A stretch of 42,892 nt of DNA from Streptomyces sp. NRRL S-337 (GTDB taxonomy: Bacteria > Actinomycetota > Actinomycetes > Streptomycetales > Streptomycetaceae), in assembly GCF_000720175.1 (NCBI RefSeq), contig NZ_JOIX01000062.1, positions 1 to 42,892 on the forward strand, read 5' to 3'. The translations under genes were made by a program, and so were the position numbers. A model generated the notes under the pieces. The model was not told the DNA's origin. It searched no databases and saw only the letters and a program-made list of their open reading frames with translations. Shown here piece by piece: positions 28,873 to 37,086 of the stretch; the stretch's first letter is position 1, and each line of letters opens with the position of its first letter.

Positions 28873-29301
28873 TCAGCCGACCGCGACCCGCCAGGGCAGG
28901 CTGATCCAGACGGTCTTGCCGCCCGTGGCGGTCGGGACGACGGAGAGCCGGCCGCCGGCCTCCGCGGCGAGGAAGCGGATGATGACCAGCCCCCGGCCGT
29001 TGTCCTGCTGGACCGCGGCGGGCAGCCGGCGCGGGCGGCGCGGGTGACTGTCGGTGACCCCGACGCGCAGCTCCTCGTCACGGTCCAGCCGGAGTTCGAG
29101 GGTGAAGGTCGGGGACTGGCCGAAGGTGTGCTGGACCGCGTTGGTGGCGAGTTCGGAGACGATCAGGCGGACCGCGTCGGCGGTGGCGGAACCTGCGGGC
29201 AGACCCCATTCGGTGAGCACCGCGAGGGCGTGTCCGCGGGCGAGGCGGACCGATTCCGGGACGCTCGGCAGGGTGAGTGCGGATTCCTGGTGGTCTGCCA
29301 T
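28873..29301 (-). CDS. ATP-binding anti-sigma-factor-type protein (HATPase_c, SpoIIAB/RsbW-like)
   Basis: 142 residues. Bergerat-fold boxes are visible: N box LIVSELATNAVQHT (Asn54), G1 VTDSHPRRPR (Asp84), G2 DNGRGLVIIRFLA (100-112). Proteins of this size in Streptomyces are mostly stand-alone serine kinases or anti-sigma factors; no sigma or anti-anti-sigma gene is adjacent. The ATG at 29301 was chosen because the domain starts at MADHQESALTLPSVPESVRL and GGGAAAGGGA precedes it; a longer frame upstream is noise. Confidence 0.87.
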   Translation of the reverse strand: MADHQESALTLPSVPESVRLARGHALAVLTEWGLPAGSATADAVRLIVSELATNAVQHTFGQSPTFTLELRLDRDEELRVGVTDSHPRRPRRLPAAVQQDNGRGLVIIRFLAAEAGGRLSVVPTATGGKTVWISLPWRVAVG

Positions 29302-29450
29302 CGCGACGCCGTCCCTTTCCCACCGAGGCCGGCTCCGGTCCGCTGACCGGGGAGCCGGTGTGCCGCTCGGGTCAACGATGCGGCCTCGGGCTTCTGCTGG
29401 AGCGCCAGACTGCCACCCGTGCCCCCGGTGTGGTGCTCGATCCAGCAACA

Positions 29451-29466
29451 TATACAGATATCTATC
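29451..29466. promoter_or_regulatory. AT-rich palindromic motif upstream of the HATPase gene
   Basis: TATACAGATATCTATC contains the perfect 8-bp palindrome AGATATCT (29456-29463) in an AT-rich island about 155 bases upstream of the ATPase start and 75 bases past the end of bioF. On the minus strand it offers TATATG or TAGATA as -10-like boxes. Regulator unknown. Confidence 0.35.
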
Positions 29467-29539
29467 GCTCGATGCGGTGAACTCTGCGACGGAAGACCGG
29501 ATAGGGGAGGCCGTGCCGGTCACCCACCGTCACCGGGGT

Positions 29540-30748
29540 TCAGTTCATCGGCGGCGCGGTGGCGACGATCGTGCCCACCGCCCGGTCGAGCTGGCTGTCC
29601 GTCAGGTCCGCGCGGGCGGTGAGCCGCAGCCGGGAGATCCCGTCCGGAACGGACGGCGGGCGGAAGCAGCCGACCGCGAGGCCGGCCGTGCGGCAGTCGG
29701 TGGCCCAGCGGACCGCGGCCTCCGGCGAGGGGGCGCGGACGGACACCACCGCGGCGTCCGGCCGTACCGCCGTCAGGCCGGCCGCGGTGAGCCGGCGGTG
29801 CAGTTCACGGGCGACCTCGCCGGCCCGGGCGGCGCGCTCGGGTTCGCGGCCGATCAGCCGCAGCGCGGCCAGCGCGCCGCCGGCCGCGGCGGGGGCCAGC
29901 CCGGTGTCGAAGATGAACGTCCGGGCGGTGTTGACCAGGTGCTCGATGACCCGGGCCGGGCCGAGCACCGCGCCGCCCTGGGAGCCGAGCGACTTGGAGA
30001 GCGTCACGGTGGCGACCACGTCGGCGTCCCCGGCCAGTCCGGCCGCCGCGAGCGCCCCCCGGCCGCCGTCGCCGAGGACACCCAGGCCATGGGCGTCGTC
30101 GACGAGCAGCGCGGCGCCGTGCGACCGGCAGGCGGCGGCCAGTGCGGGCAGCGGTGCGGCGTCGCCGTCGACCGAGAACACCGAGTCGGTGACCACCAGC
30201 GCCCGCCCGTCGTGGCCGGCCAGAGTGCCGCCTACGGCCTCGGGGTCGGCGTGCGGGGCGACCTCGGTGCGGGCCCGGGAGAGCCGGCAGCCGTCGATGA
30301 GGGAGGCGTGGTTGCCGGCGTCGGAGACGACCAGGGTGCCGGGTGCGGTCAGCGCGGTGACCGCGGCCAGATTCGCGGCATATCCGGACGACAGCACCAG
30401 AGCCGCCTCGAAGCCGCAGAACGCGGCGAGCTCCGCCTCCAGCCGGGCATGGAGTTCGGTGCTGCCGGAGACCAGCCGGGAGCCGGTGGCGCCGGCGCCC
30501 CAGAGCTGCGCGGCCTCGGCCGCGGCGTGGGTGACCTCCGGGTGCCGGGAGAGTCCGAGATAGTCGTTTCCGGCCAGGTCGAGCAGCGGGCAGTCGGCCG
30601 GGCGGGGGCGCAGCGCGCGGACCAGGCCGGCACGTTGGCGTTCGGCGCGGGCGGTGTCGAGCCAGTCGAAGGCCGAGCCGGGGGCCGGTCCGGCGGCGGG
30701 CGGGGGCGCGGTGTCGCTCAGCGGCGGCGCGACGGAGTCCTGCGGCAT
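29540..30748 (-). CDS. bioF: 8-amino-7-oxononanoate synthase
   Basis: 402 residues. PLP enzyme joining pimeloyl thioester and L-alanine, first committed ring-building step of biotin. Blocks: LDLAGNDYLGLSRHPEVTHA, GSRLVSGSTELH, LVVSDAGNHASLIDGCRLSR, VFSVDGDAAPL, LLVDDAHGLGVLG, and PLP lysine Lys252 in TLSKSLGSQGG. ATG 30748 has GAAGGA ahead. The N-terminal about 25 residues are Pro/Ala-rich and non-conserved. It diverges from bioBAD across a 154-base promoter region. Confidence 0.95.
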   Translation of the reverse strand: MPQDSVAPPLSDTAPPPAAGPAPGSAFDWLDTARAERQRAGLVRALRPRPADCPLLDLAGNDYLGLSRHPEVTHAAAEAAQLWGAGATGSRLVSGSTELHARLEAELAAFCGFEAALVLSSGYAANLAAVTALTAPGTLVVSDAGNHASLIDGCRLSRARTEVAPHADPEAVGGTLAGHDGRALVVTDSVFSVDGDAAPLPALAAACRSHGAALLVDDAHGLGVLGDGGRGALAAAGLAGDADVVATVTLSKSLGSQGGAVLGPARVIEHLVNTARTFIFDTGLAPAAAGGALAALRLIGREPERAARAGEVARELHRRLTAAGLTAVRPDAAVVSVRAPSPEAAVRWATDCRTAGLAVGCFRPPSVPDGISRLRLTARADLTDSQLDRAVGTIVATAPPMN

Positions 30749-30816
30749 CGGCGTCCTTCGTCGAGGGCTCGATTGTGGGCTGTCGATAGACGTTAGCGGT
30801 CGTTCCGCCCGGTCAC

Positions 30817-30836
30817 GGTGTGGCGATACACACACC
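30817..30836. promoter_or_regulatory. Inverted repeat in the bioF-bioB divergent promoter
   Basis: GGTGTG-N8-CACACC is a perfect 6-bp inverted repeat 67 bases upstream of bioB and 69 upstream of bioF, centrally placed to control both. It does not look like a BirA site. The sequence is GC-rich and could be chance. Confidence 0.35.
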
Positions 30837-30902
30837 CCGATCGACGCGCGTTGTGGGAATCCTCCTTGGCCGGGGGCGGGGGCGTAGGACAGGATCATCG
30901 CC

Positions 30903-32054
30903 ATGGACCTGCTGAACACACTGGTGGACAAGGGACTGCGGCGCGAGTTGCCGACCCGTGAAGAGGCGCTGGCCGTGCTGGCGACTTCCGATGACGAACT
31001 GCTCGACGTCGTGGCCGCGGCCGGAAAGGTGCGCCGCCAGTGGTTCGGGCGGCGGGTCAAGCTCAACTACCTCGTCAACCTCAAGTCGGGCCTGTGCCCG
31101 GAGGACTGCTCGTACTGCTCGCAGCGGCTGGGGTCGAAGGCCGAGATCCTCAAGTACACCTGGCTGAAGCCCGATGACGCCTCCAAGGCGGCCGCCGCCG
31201 GGGTGGCCGGCGGTGCCAAGCGGGTGTGCCTGGTGGCCAGCGGCCGCGGCCCGACGGACAAGGACGTGGACCGGGTCTCGGAGACCATCTCCGCGATCAA
31301 GGAGCAGAACGAGGGCGTGGAGGTGTGCGCCTGTCTGGGCCTGCTCTCCGACGGCCAGGCCGAGCGGCTGCGCGCGGCGGGTGCCGATGCCTACAACCAC
31401 AACCTCAACACCTCGGAAGCCACCTACGGCGACATCTGCACCACGCATGACTTCTCCGACCGGGTCTCCACCGTCCAGCAGGCCCAGGCCGCGGGCATGT
31501 CCGCCTGCTCCGGGCTGATCGCCGGTATGGGCGAGAGCGACGCCGACCTCGTCGACGTGGTGTTCGCGCTGCGCGAGCTGGACCCGGACTCGGTGCCGGT
31601 CAACTTCCTGATCCCGTTCGAGGGCACCCCGCTCGCCAAGGAGTGGAACCTCACCCCGCAGCGTGCGCTGCGCATCCTGGCGATGGTGCGGTTCGTCTGC
31701 CCGGACATCGAGGTGCGGCTGGCCGGCGGCCGCGAGGTGCATCTGCGCAGTCTGCAGCCGCTGGCCCTGCACCTGGTCAACTCCATCTTCCTGGGCGACT
31801 ACCTGACCAGCGAGGGCCAGGCCGGAAAGGACGACCTGGCGATGATCGAGGACGCCGGCTTCGAGGTGGAGGGCACGGACACCACCACGCTGCCCGAGCA
31901 CCGCCGGCCGTGCGGCGAGCAGGTGGCCGCGGCCCCGGAGACGGACGCCGAGGCGCCCGCCGCCACCGTCCCCGCCCCGTCCGACGAGGCCCGCCGCGAT
32001 CTGGTGTCGGTGCGCCGCCGCGGCGCCGGTACCGACCTCCCGCCCAATGCCTGA
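30903..32054 (+). CDS. bioB: Biotin synthase
   Basis: 383 residues. Radical SAM enzyme inserting sulfur into dethiobiotin. The 4Fe-4S motif is CPEDCSYC (Cys65, 69, 72). Other family blocks: [54 protein letters not shown], and [14 protein letters not shown]. It carries a C-terminal extension of about 50 residues rich in Ala/Glu/Pro/Arg that standard BioB lacks. First gene of bioBAD; overlaps bioA by 8 bases. Confidence 0.96.
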   Translation: MDLLNTLVDKGLRRELPTREEALAVLATSDDELLDVVAAAGKVRRQWFGRRVKLNYLVNLKSGLCPEDCSYCSQRLGSKAEILKYTWLKPDDASKAAAAGVAGGAKRVCLVASGRGPTDKDVDRVSETISAIKEQNEGVEVCACLGLLSDGQAERLRAAGADAYNHNLNTSEATYGDICTTHDFSDRVSTVQQAQAAGMSACSGLIAGMGESDADLVDVVFALRELDPDSVPVNFLIPFEGTPLAKEWNLTPQRALRILAMVRFVCPDIEVRLAGGREVHLRSLQPLALHLVNSIFLGDYLTSEGQAGKDDLAMIEDAGFEVEGTDTTTLPEHRRPCGEQVAAAPETDAEAPAATVPAPSDEARRDLVSVRRRGAGTDLPPNA

Positions 32055-33351
32055 GCCGCTCGGCCCCCGCGAACTGCTCGCCCTGGACCGGCAGCACGTC
32101 TGGCACCCGTACGGGCCGATGCCCGGCACCGCCGCGCCGCTGCTGGTCGAGTCGGCCTCCGGCGTCCGGCTGCGGCTGGCCGAACCGGCCGAGGGGCAGG
32201 ACGAGTTGGTGGACGGGATGTCCTCCTGGTGGTCGGCGGTGCACGGCTACAACCACCCGGTGCTCAACGACGCCGCCCGCGGCCAGCTGGAGCGGATGAG
32301 CCATGTGATGTTCGGCGGGCTCACCCACGAGCCCGCGGTGCGGCTGGTCAAGCGGCTGGTCGACATCACGCCGGAGCCGCTGCAGCACGTCTTCCTCGCC
32401 GACTCCGGTTCGGTGTCGGTCGAGGTCGCCGTGAAGATGTGCCTGCAGTACTGGCGTTCCCTGGGAAAGCCCCGCAAACAGCGGTTGCTGACCTGGCGCG
32501 GCGGCTACCACGGCGACACCTGGCAGCCGATGTCGGTGTGCGATCCGGACGGCGGGATGCACGAGCTGTGGCAGGGGGTGCTGCCGCGGCAGATCTTCGC
32601 GGACACCCCGCCGCCCGGTTTCGACGCCCCGGCCGACCCGGCGTACGCGGACCAGCTGCGCGAGCTGATCGGCCGGCACGCCGACGAGCTGGCGGCGGTG
32701 ATCGTCGAGCCGGTGGTGCAGGGCGCGGGCGGGATGTCGTTCCACTCCCCCGAGTACCTCCGGGTGCTGCGGGAGGCCTGCGACGCGCACGACGTGCTGC
32801 TGGTGTTCGACGAGATCGCCACCGGCTTCGGCCGTACCGGTGCGCTGTTCGCCGCCGGGCACGCGGGTGTGGCGCCCGATGTGATGTGCCTCGGCAAGGC
32901 GCTGACCGGCGGTTATCTGACGCTGGCCGCGACGCTGTGCACCACGGCGGTGGCGGACGGGATCTCGCGCGGCGAACTGCCGGTGCTGGCGCACGGTCCC
33001 ACGTTCATGGGCAATCCGCTGGCCACCGCGGTCGCCGACGCCTCGATCGAGCTGCTGCTGTCGCAGGACTGGGCGCAGGAGGTCAAGCGCATCGAGGCCG
33101 GACTGCGGGCCGGGCTGGCGCCCGCCGCGGAGATCCCCGGAGTGCGCGACGTCCGGGTGCTCGGCGCGATCGGCGTGGTGCAGCTCGACCATGCGGTGGA
33201 CATGACGGCCGCGACCCGGGCGGCCGTGGCTGCGGGTGTGTGGCTGCGGCCGTTCCGGGATCTGATCTACACGATGCCGCCGTACATCACCGGTGACGCC
33301 GAGGTGGCGCGGATCTGCGCCGCGGTGTGCGCCGCGGCGCGCGAGGGCTGA
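32047..33351 (+). CDS. bioA: Adenosylmethionine-8-amino-7-oxononanoate aminotransferase
   Basis: 434 residues. PLP aminotransferase forming 7,8-diaminopelargonate with SAM as amino donor. Blocks: [70 protein letters not shown] lysine Lys284 in [11 protein letters not shown], and [11 protein letters not shown]. Its ATG lies inside the end of bioB, so translation is coupled. Confidence 0.96.
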   Translation: MPEPLGPRELLALDRQHVWHPYGPMPGTAAPLLVESASGVRLRLAEPAEGQDELVDGMSSWWSAVHGYNHPVLNDAARGQLERMSHVMFGGLTHEPAVRLVKRLVDITPEPLQHVFLADSGSVSVEVAVKMCLQYWRSLGKPRKQRLLTWRGGYHGDTWQPMSVCDPDGGMHELWQGVLPRQIFADTPPPGFDAPADPAYADQLRELIGRHADELAAVIVEPVVQGAGGMSFHSPEYLRVLREACDAHDVLLVFDEIATGFGRTGALFAAGHAGVAPDVMCLGKALTGGYLTLAATLCTTAVADGISRGELPVLAHGPTFMGNPLATAVADASIELLLSQDWAQEVKRIEAGLRAGLAPAAEIPGVRDVRVLGAIGVVQLDHAVDMTAATRAAVAAGVWLRPFRDLIYTMPPYITGDAEVARICAAVCAAAREG

Positions 33352-33413
33352 GGACCGGGGACCCGGGACCATCCGAACGACACGGCCTTCGGCCGATGAG
33401 GAGTGACGAAGAG

Positions 33414-34103
33414 ATGTCGGTGCTGTTCGTGACGGGCACGGGCACGGAGATCGGCAAGACGGTGACCACGGCCGCGATCGCGGCGGCCGCGCTCGCCCGG
33501 GGCCGTTCGGTGGCGGTGCTCAAGCCGGCCCAGACCGGGGTCACCGCGGACGAGACGGGCGATGCCGCGGAGGTCGAGCGGCTGGCCGGCCCGGTCACCA
33601 CCGTGGAACTCGCCCGCTATCCCGACCCGTTGGCGCCCGCGACGGCCGCCCTGCGGGCCGGTCTGCCGCCGGTGGGGCCGCAGGAGATCGCCGAGGCCGC
33701 CGCCAAGCTGGCCGTCTCGCACGACCTGGTGCTGGTCGAGGGCGCGGGCGGGCTGCTCGTCCGGCTGGACGCGGAGGGCCACACCCTCGCCGACGCGGCC
33801 CGGCTGGCGGACGCCCCCGTGCTGGTGGTCGTCCAGGCCGGGCTGGGCACCCTCAACTCCACCGCGCTGACCGCGCTGGCGCTGCGCCACTACGCTCTCG
33901 ACTCCCCCGGCATCGTCGTCGGCAGTTGGCCGGCCGACCCCGATCTGGCGTCCCGCTGCAATCTGACGGACCTTCCGGAGGCCGCCGGGGCCCCGCTGCT
34001 GGGCGTGATCCCGGAAGGCTCCGGGGCACTGCCGCCGAGCGCCTTCCGGGCCGCGGCCCCGACGTGGCTGGCCCCGACGCTCGGCGGCAGCAAGGCGCCT
34101 TAG
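33414..34103 (+). CDS. bioD: Dethiobiotin synthetase
   Basis: 229 residues. ATP-dependent ureido-ring closure. P-loop GTGTEIGKT (8-16), LKPAQTG with the CO2/substrate lysine, and VEGAGGLLVRL. ATG 33414 starts the conserved MSVLFVTGTGTEIGKT; an in-frame ATG 18 bases upstream overlaps the GAGGAG binding site. Its TAG stop overlaps the stop of the next, converging gene. Confidence 0.95.
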   Translation: MSVLFVTGTGTEIGKTVTTAAIAAAALARGRSVAVLKPAQTGVTADETGDAAEVERLAGPVTTVELARYPDPLAPATAALRAGLPPVGPQEIAEAAAKLAVSHDLVLVEGAGGLLVRLDAEGHTLADAARLADAPVLVVVQAGLGTLNSTALTALALRHYALDSPGIVVGSWPADPDLASRCNLTDLPEAAGAPLLGVIPEGSGALPPSAFRAAAPTWLAPTLGGSKAP

Positions 34104-34537
34104 AGGACCGCGACGGTCTCCGTGTTCGCGTAGCTGAACCCGTCCTCGTCGAAGTAGAAGACGCTCAGCTTCACCTTGTCGCCCTTGGCGAAGTGCGAGC
34201 CGACGGCCGGGCGCAGGGTGATCCGCGCGGTGTGGTCGGCGTAGTCGCAGACGAGCTGGGCCTTCTTGATGGTGCCGGCCGCGATCGACTCCTCGTGGCC
34301 GGTGGTGTTGAGCTTGGTGGCGTTGGCGACCAGCTGGTGGTTCATGCCCTCGTCGCAGGAGTACGTGACCTTCGCCTGCAGGCCGGGCTGGTGGAGCGTG
34401 ACCTTGTTGATGGTCAGCAGGTTGGCCTTGGCCGCCGCGGACGGCGCGGCGGCCAGTGCGCCGGCTCCCAGCAGGAGCGTGGCGGCGGCGGTACCGGCGA
34501 GCCGGCGCCCGAAACGGGTCGACGTGATCGACTTCAT
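34100..34537 (-). CDS. Small secreted protein, unknown function
   Basis: 145 residues. Signal peptide (RFGRRLAGTAAATLLLGAGA, cut near SAAA). The mature part (about 105 residues) is beta-rich with two cysteines (YSCDEGM and LVCDYAD) that can form one disulfide, resembling an Ig-like domain: NKVTLHQPGLQAKVTYSCDE, ARITLRPAVGSH, KVKLSVFYFDEDGFSYANTE. ATG 34537 follows GGGGAAGGAAC. Its stop codon (TTA on the plus strand, 34100-34102) overlaps the bioD stop by sharing the tetranucleotide TTAG. Confidence 0.8.
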   Translation of the reverse strand: MKSITSTRFGRRLAGTAAATLLLGAGALAAAPSAAAKANLLTINKVTLHQPGLQAKVTYSCDEGMNHQLVANATKLNTTGHEESIAAGTIKKAQLVCDYADHTARITLRPAVGSHFAKGDKVKLSVFYFDEDGFSYANTETVAVL

Positions 34538-34698
34538 CGTGTTCCTTCCCCCCTGTGCGGTCACCTTGGTCGGGCATGGCAGAGGATTTCCGCATGCGCG
34601 GTGACTGCGACAGTTGTTCGGTTTGACGGTTGATCATACGGGATCTTCCCGGCGGAAATCGGCGAGCCGTCGCACCGGTTCGCGGGCACACTGCGGGG

Positions 34699-35481
34699 AT
34701 GGTGGATCTCGCGTACGCGGACCGGAGCCTCGCCGAGTGGTACGACCTCCTCAACCCCTGGGGGCCGGGCGACGACTTCTACCTGGACCTGGTGATGTCC
34801 GCGGACTCCGTCCTGGACGTCGGCTGCGGTACGGGCACCCTGTTGCACCGCGCCCGGGCGCGCGGCCACCGGGGCCGGCTGTGCGGACTCGATCCGGCGG
34901 ACGGGATGCTGGAGCGGGCGCGCCGGCGCACCGACATCGAATGGCTCGCGGGCGACGCGCTGTCGCTGGCCGGCAAGAATCGTCCCGGCCCGGTCTTCGA
35001 CCTGGTCGTGATGACCGGGCACGCCTTCCAAGTCCTCGTCGGGGAAGCGGAGTTGCGGGATTCGCTGGCGGCGGTCCGCGCCACGCTGGCGGAGGGCGGC
35101 CGGTTCGCGTTCGAGACCCGTAATCCGCTGGTGCGGCCCTGGGAGCGGTGGACGCCGGACCGGGCGGTCGAGGTGAGGGACGCGGACGGGGTCACGGTGC
35201 GCGTCGCCCACCGGGTCGACCTGCCGGTGCGCGGGGACGTCGTCCACTTCACGGAGACCTTCAGCGCACCGGACGGCACCCGGCCGCGGGTGAGCCGGAG
35301 CAGCCTGCGGTTCCTCGACGCCCGGACGCTGGGCGAGCGCCTGGCCGGGGCGGGGCTGACCGTCGAGGAGCAGTACGGCGACTGGGACCGCCGCCCGCTC
35401 ACCCCGGACGCCCCGGAGATCATCACACTCTGCCGGGCCGCGCCGGCCGGGACTCGCCGCGCCTTCCGCTGGGGAGACTGA
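34699..35481 (+). CDS. Class I SAM-dependent methyltransferase
   Basis: 260 residues. AdoMet motif I is VLDVGCGTGTLLHRARARG, motif II region GLDPADGMLERARRR, motif post-I DLVVMTGHAFQVL. The beta-strand-rich insert GDVVHFTETFSAPDGTRPRV is typical of small-molecule methyltransferases of the type-11/25 groups. ATG 34699 starts before the conserved Y-ADRSLAEWYDLLNPWG; the binding site is weak. Acceptor unknown. Confidence 0.85.
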   Translation: MVDLAYADRSLAEWYDLLNPWGPGDDFYLDLVMSADSVLDVGCGTGTLLHRARARGHRGRLCGLDPADGMLERARRRTDIEWLAGDALSLAGKNRPGPVFDLVVMTGHAFQVLVGEAELRDSLAAVRATLAEGGRFAFETRNPLVRPWERWTPDRAVEVRDADGVTVRVAHRVDLPVRGDVVHFTETFSAPDGTRPRVSRSSLRFLDARTLGERLAGAGLTVEEQYGDWDRRPLTPDAPEIITLCRAAPAGTRRAFRWGD

Positions 35482-35532
35482 CAGCAGCAGCGGGCATCGG
35501 GCAGCGCGGGAACACCGGGAAAAGGGGTCGTC

Positions 35533-36204
35533 ATGAGGCAGCGCAGGGGAGTTCCGCTCGGCACCGTCCACCACCCGGTCTTCGCCCGCTTCTACGCGAC
35601 CTGCTGCGGGCCGGCCGCGGATGCGCGGGCGGGGGTGGCGCGGCTCCGCAGGGAGCTGCTGACCGGGGCGACCGGCCGGGTCATCGAGGTCGGCGCGGGC
35701 ACCGGGCTGAACTTCGCGCACTACCCGGGCACGGTCTCGGAGGTGGTGGCGATCGAGCCGGAGCCGACGCTGCGCCAGGTGGCGCGGGCGGCGGCGGCCC
35801 GGGCGGAGGTGCCGGTGGACCTGGTGCCGGGGGTGGCGGAGGCGCTGCCGGTGAAGAGTGAGGCGTTCGACACGGCGGTGGCGTCGCTGGTGCTGTGCTC
35901 CGTACGGGAGACCCGGCGGGCGCTGGCGGAGCTGCGGCGGGTGCTGCGGCCCGGCGGGGAACTGCGGTTCTTCGAGCACGGGCGGGCCGCGGGTCGCGGC
36001 CTGGCGGCGGTGCAGTGGTCGCTGGACCACACGGTGTGGCCGCTGCTGATGGGTGGCTGCCACACCGGCCGGGACCCACTGGGCGAGATCCGGGCGGCCG
36101 GTTTCGAGGTGGTGCGGGTGCGGCGGCTGAAGGTCCCGGAGCGCGGTCCTACGCTGCCGACCTCCCCGGCGGTGCTGGGGCTGGCCCGGCGGCCGGCCGA
36201 CTGA
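35533..36204 (+). CDS. Class I SAM-dependent methyltransferase (METTL7/UbiE-like)
   Basis: 223 residues. Motif I VIEVGAGTGLNFAHYP, then VVAIEPEPTLRQVARAAAAR, LVPGVAEALPVKSEAFDTAV, and LRRVLRPGGELRFFEHGRA (UbiE-type motif III). The segment AVQWSLDHTVWPLLMGGCHT and NPxTGRDPLGEI-like end resemble the METTL7-type group that methylates thiols or small lipophiles. It lies 51 bases downstream of the other methyltransferase, same strand; the two are not close paralogues. Confidence 0.85.
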   Translation: MRQRRGVPLGTVHHPVFARFYATCCGPAADARAGVARLRRELLTGATGRVIEVGAGTGLNFAHYPGTVSEVVAIEPEPTLRQVARAAAARAEVPVDLVPGVAEALPVKSEAFDTAVASLVLCSVRETRRALAELRRVLRPGGELRFFEHGRAAGRGLAAVQWSLDHTVWPLLMGGCHTGRDPLGEIRAAGFEVVRVRRLKVPERGPTLPTSPAVLGLARRPAD

Positions 36205-36251
36205 CCGCAGCGGGCCGGGCCGGGCGCGCCGGGCCGGGGCGCCGACGGTCA

Positions 36252-36272
36252 CCGGTTCCACCGCGGGACCGG
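36252..36272. terminator. Hairpin between methyltransferase and toxin-like gene
   Basis: CCGGTTCC / GGGACCGG, 8 bp with one G-T pair and a 5-base loop, in the gap between two convergent genes. Moderate strength. Confidence 0.5.
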
Positions 36273-36280
36273 CCGGCGTG

Positions 36281-36652
36281 TCACAGGATCCAGGTGCGCA
36301 GTTCGTCCGCGATGGCGTGGACGTCCGCGGTGCCCTCCTTGATGAGCCGGGCGAGGTCGCGGACCCGCTCGGGCGAGGTGGTGATCTTCAGGCCGCTGGC
36401 GACGAGGTAGCCGTAGGCGACGGCGGTCGCGAACATCGCGTTCGAGCGCTCCAACGCCGGGACCTGGAGCAGGAGTTGGAGCAGCGCGGCGGCGCGGTCC
36501 GGCGGCTCGGGGTAGACGGGTACGCCGAATATCTCGGCGTCGTGGCGGCTGACCGCGGCCACCAGGGCACCCCAGTCGGTGACCTGGGGGTCCCCGGGGG
36601 TGTGCTGTTCGGCGATCAGGAGGAGCCAGGCGAGGTCGATGCGCAGCGTCAC
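36281..36652 (-). CDS. Doc/Fic-related toxin-like protein with degenerate motif
   Basis: 123 residues, all-helical. IDLAWLLLIAEQHTPGDPQV TDWGALVAAVSRHDAEIFG resembles the N-terminal half of Doc (death-on-curing). The region where Doc/Fic proteins carry HPFxxGNKR is here PALERSNAMFATAVAYGYLV ASG: the helix pattern after it is kept, but the His and the GNKR anion loop are lost. The start overlaps the upstream antitoxin-like gene by 4 bases (ATGA). It is annotated in my memory of Streptomyces genomes as the toxin part of a Fic-family pair, but AMPylation or phosphorylation activity is doubtful. Confidence 0.7.
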   Translation of the reverse strand: MTLRIDLAWLLLIAEQHTPGDPQVTDWGALVAAVSRHDAEIFGVPVYPEPPDRAAALLQLLLQVPALERSNAMFATAVAYGYLVASGLKITTSPERVRDLARLIKEGTADVHAIADELRTWIL

Positions 36653-36921
36653 GTCGTGCCCGGCAGTCCCTCGCGGTCCGCGGGCGTGGCGGGTCCGGGC
36701 GCGCCGCCCGTGTCCCGGCCGAATTCCTCGGCGAAGACCCGCTCGTACTGCTTCATGAAGTCGGAGGCGGCCTCGACGAAGGTCTGGCCCACCTCGCCGG
36801 CGTCGCGCAGGACGAGCTCCTCGATATAGCGGTTCATGCTCACTCCCCGCTGCAGGGCGCGCTCCCGCGCCGCTTCGGCGGTGGCTTCGTCCACCCGGAC
36901 GTTCAGCTGTGTCTTCGCCAC
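36649..36921 (-). CDS. Ribbon-helix-helix-type antitoxin
   Basis: 90 residues. QLNVRVDEATAEAARERALQ RGVSMNRYIEELVLRD is a clear ribbon-helix-helix DNA-binding start (strand, helix, turn, helix). A helical middle (QTFVEAASDFMKQYERVFAE EFG) and a Gly/Pro-rich tail follow, the expected toxin-binding part. The GTG start lies directly after AAGGA, closer than usual. A 20-bp palindrome sits immediately upstream, as expected for autorepression. It overlaps the toxin-like gene by 4 bases. Confidence 0.82.
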   Translation of the reverse strand: MAKTQLNVRVDEATAEAARERALQRGVSMNRYIEELVLRDAGEVGQTFVEAASDFMKQYERVFAEEFGRDTGGAPGPATPADREGLPGTT

Positions 36922-36929
36922 TCCTTCAC

Positions 36930-36949
36930 GCTAGCGCGCTGGCGCTAGC
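36930..36949. promoter_or_regulatory. 20-bp palindromic operator of the antitoxin-toxin pair
   Basis: GCTAGCGC-GCTG-GCGCTAGC is a perfect 8-bp inverted repeat 8 bases upstream of the antitoxin start. Each arm contains the self-complementary GCTAGC, giving two sites for RHH dimers. Confidence 0.75.
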
Positions 36950-37086
36950 ACCGGCAAGCGCCGCCGGTGCGCCCGGCCCGCGGTCCGCGTGCCGCTGCCG
37001 GGGGCGCCGGGGCCGATGGCGGACGATGTGATCCGTTGTGCGACCGGACCGTCCACGACCGCTCGGCCGTCAGGAGGACCACCGCC

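Noticed and set aside
36960..37086. Prophage or integration site near the toxin-like pair
   Set aside because: No tRNA, integrase or direct repeats seen around the pair; base composition is ordinary.
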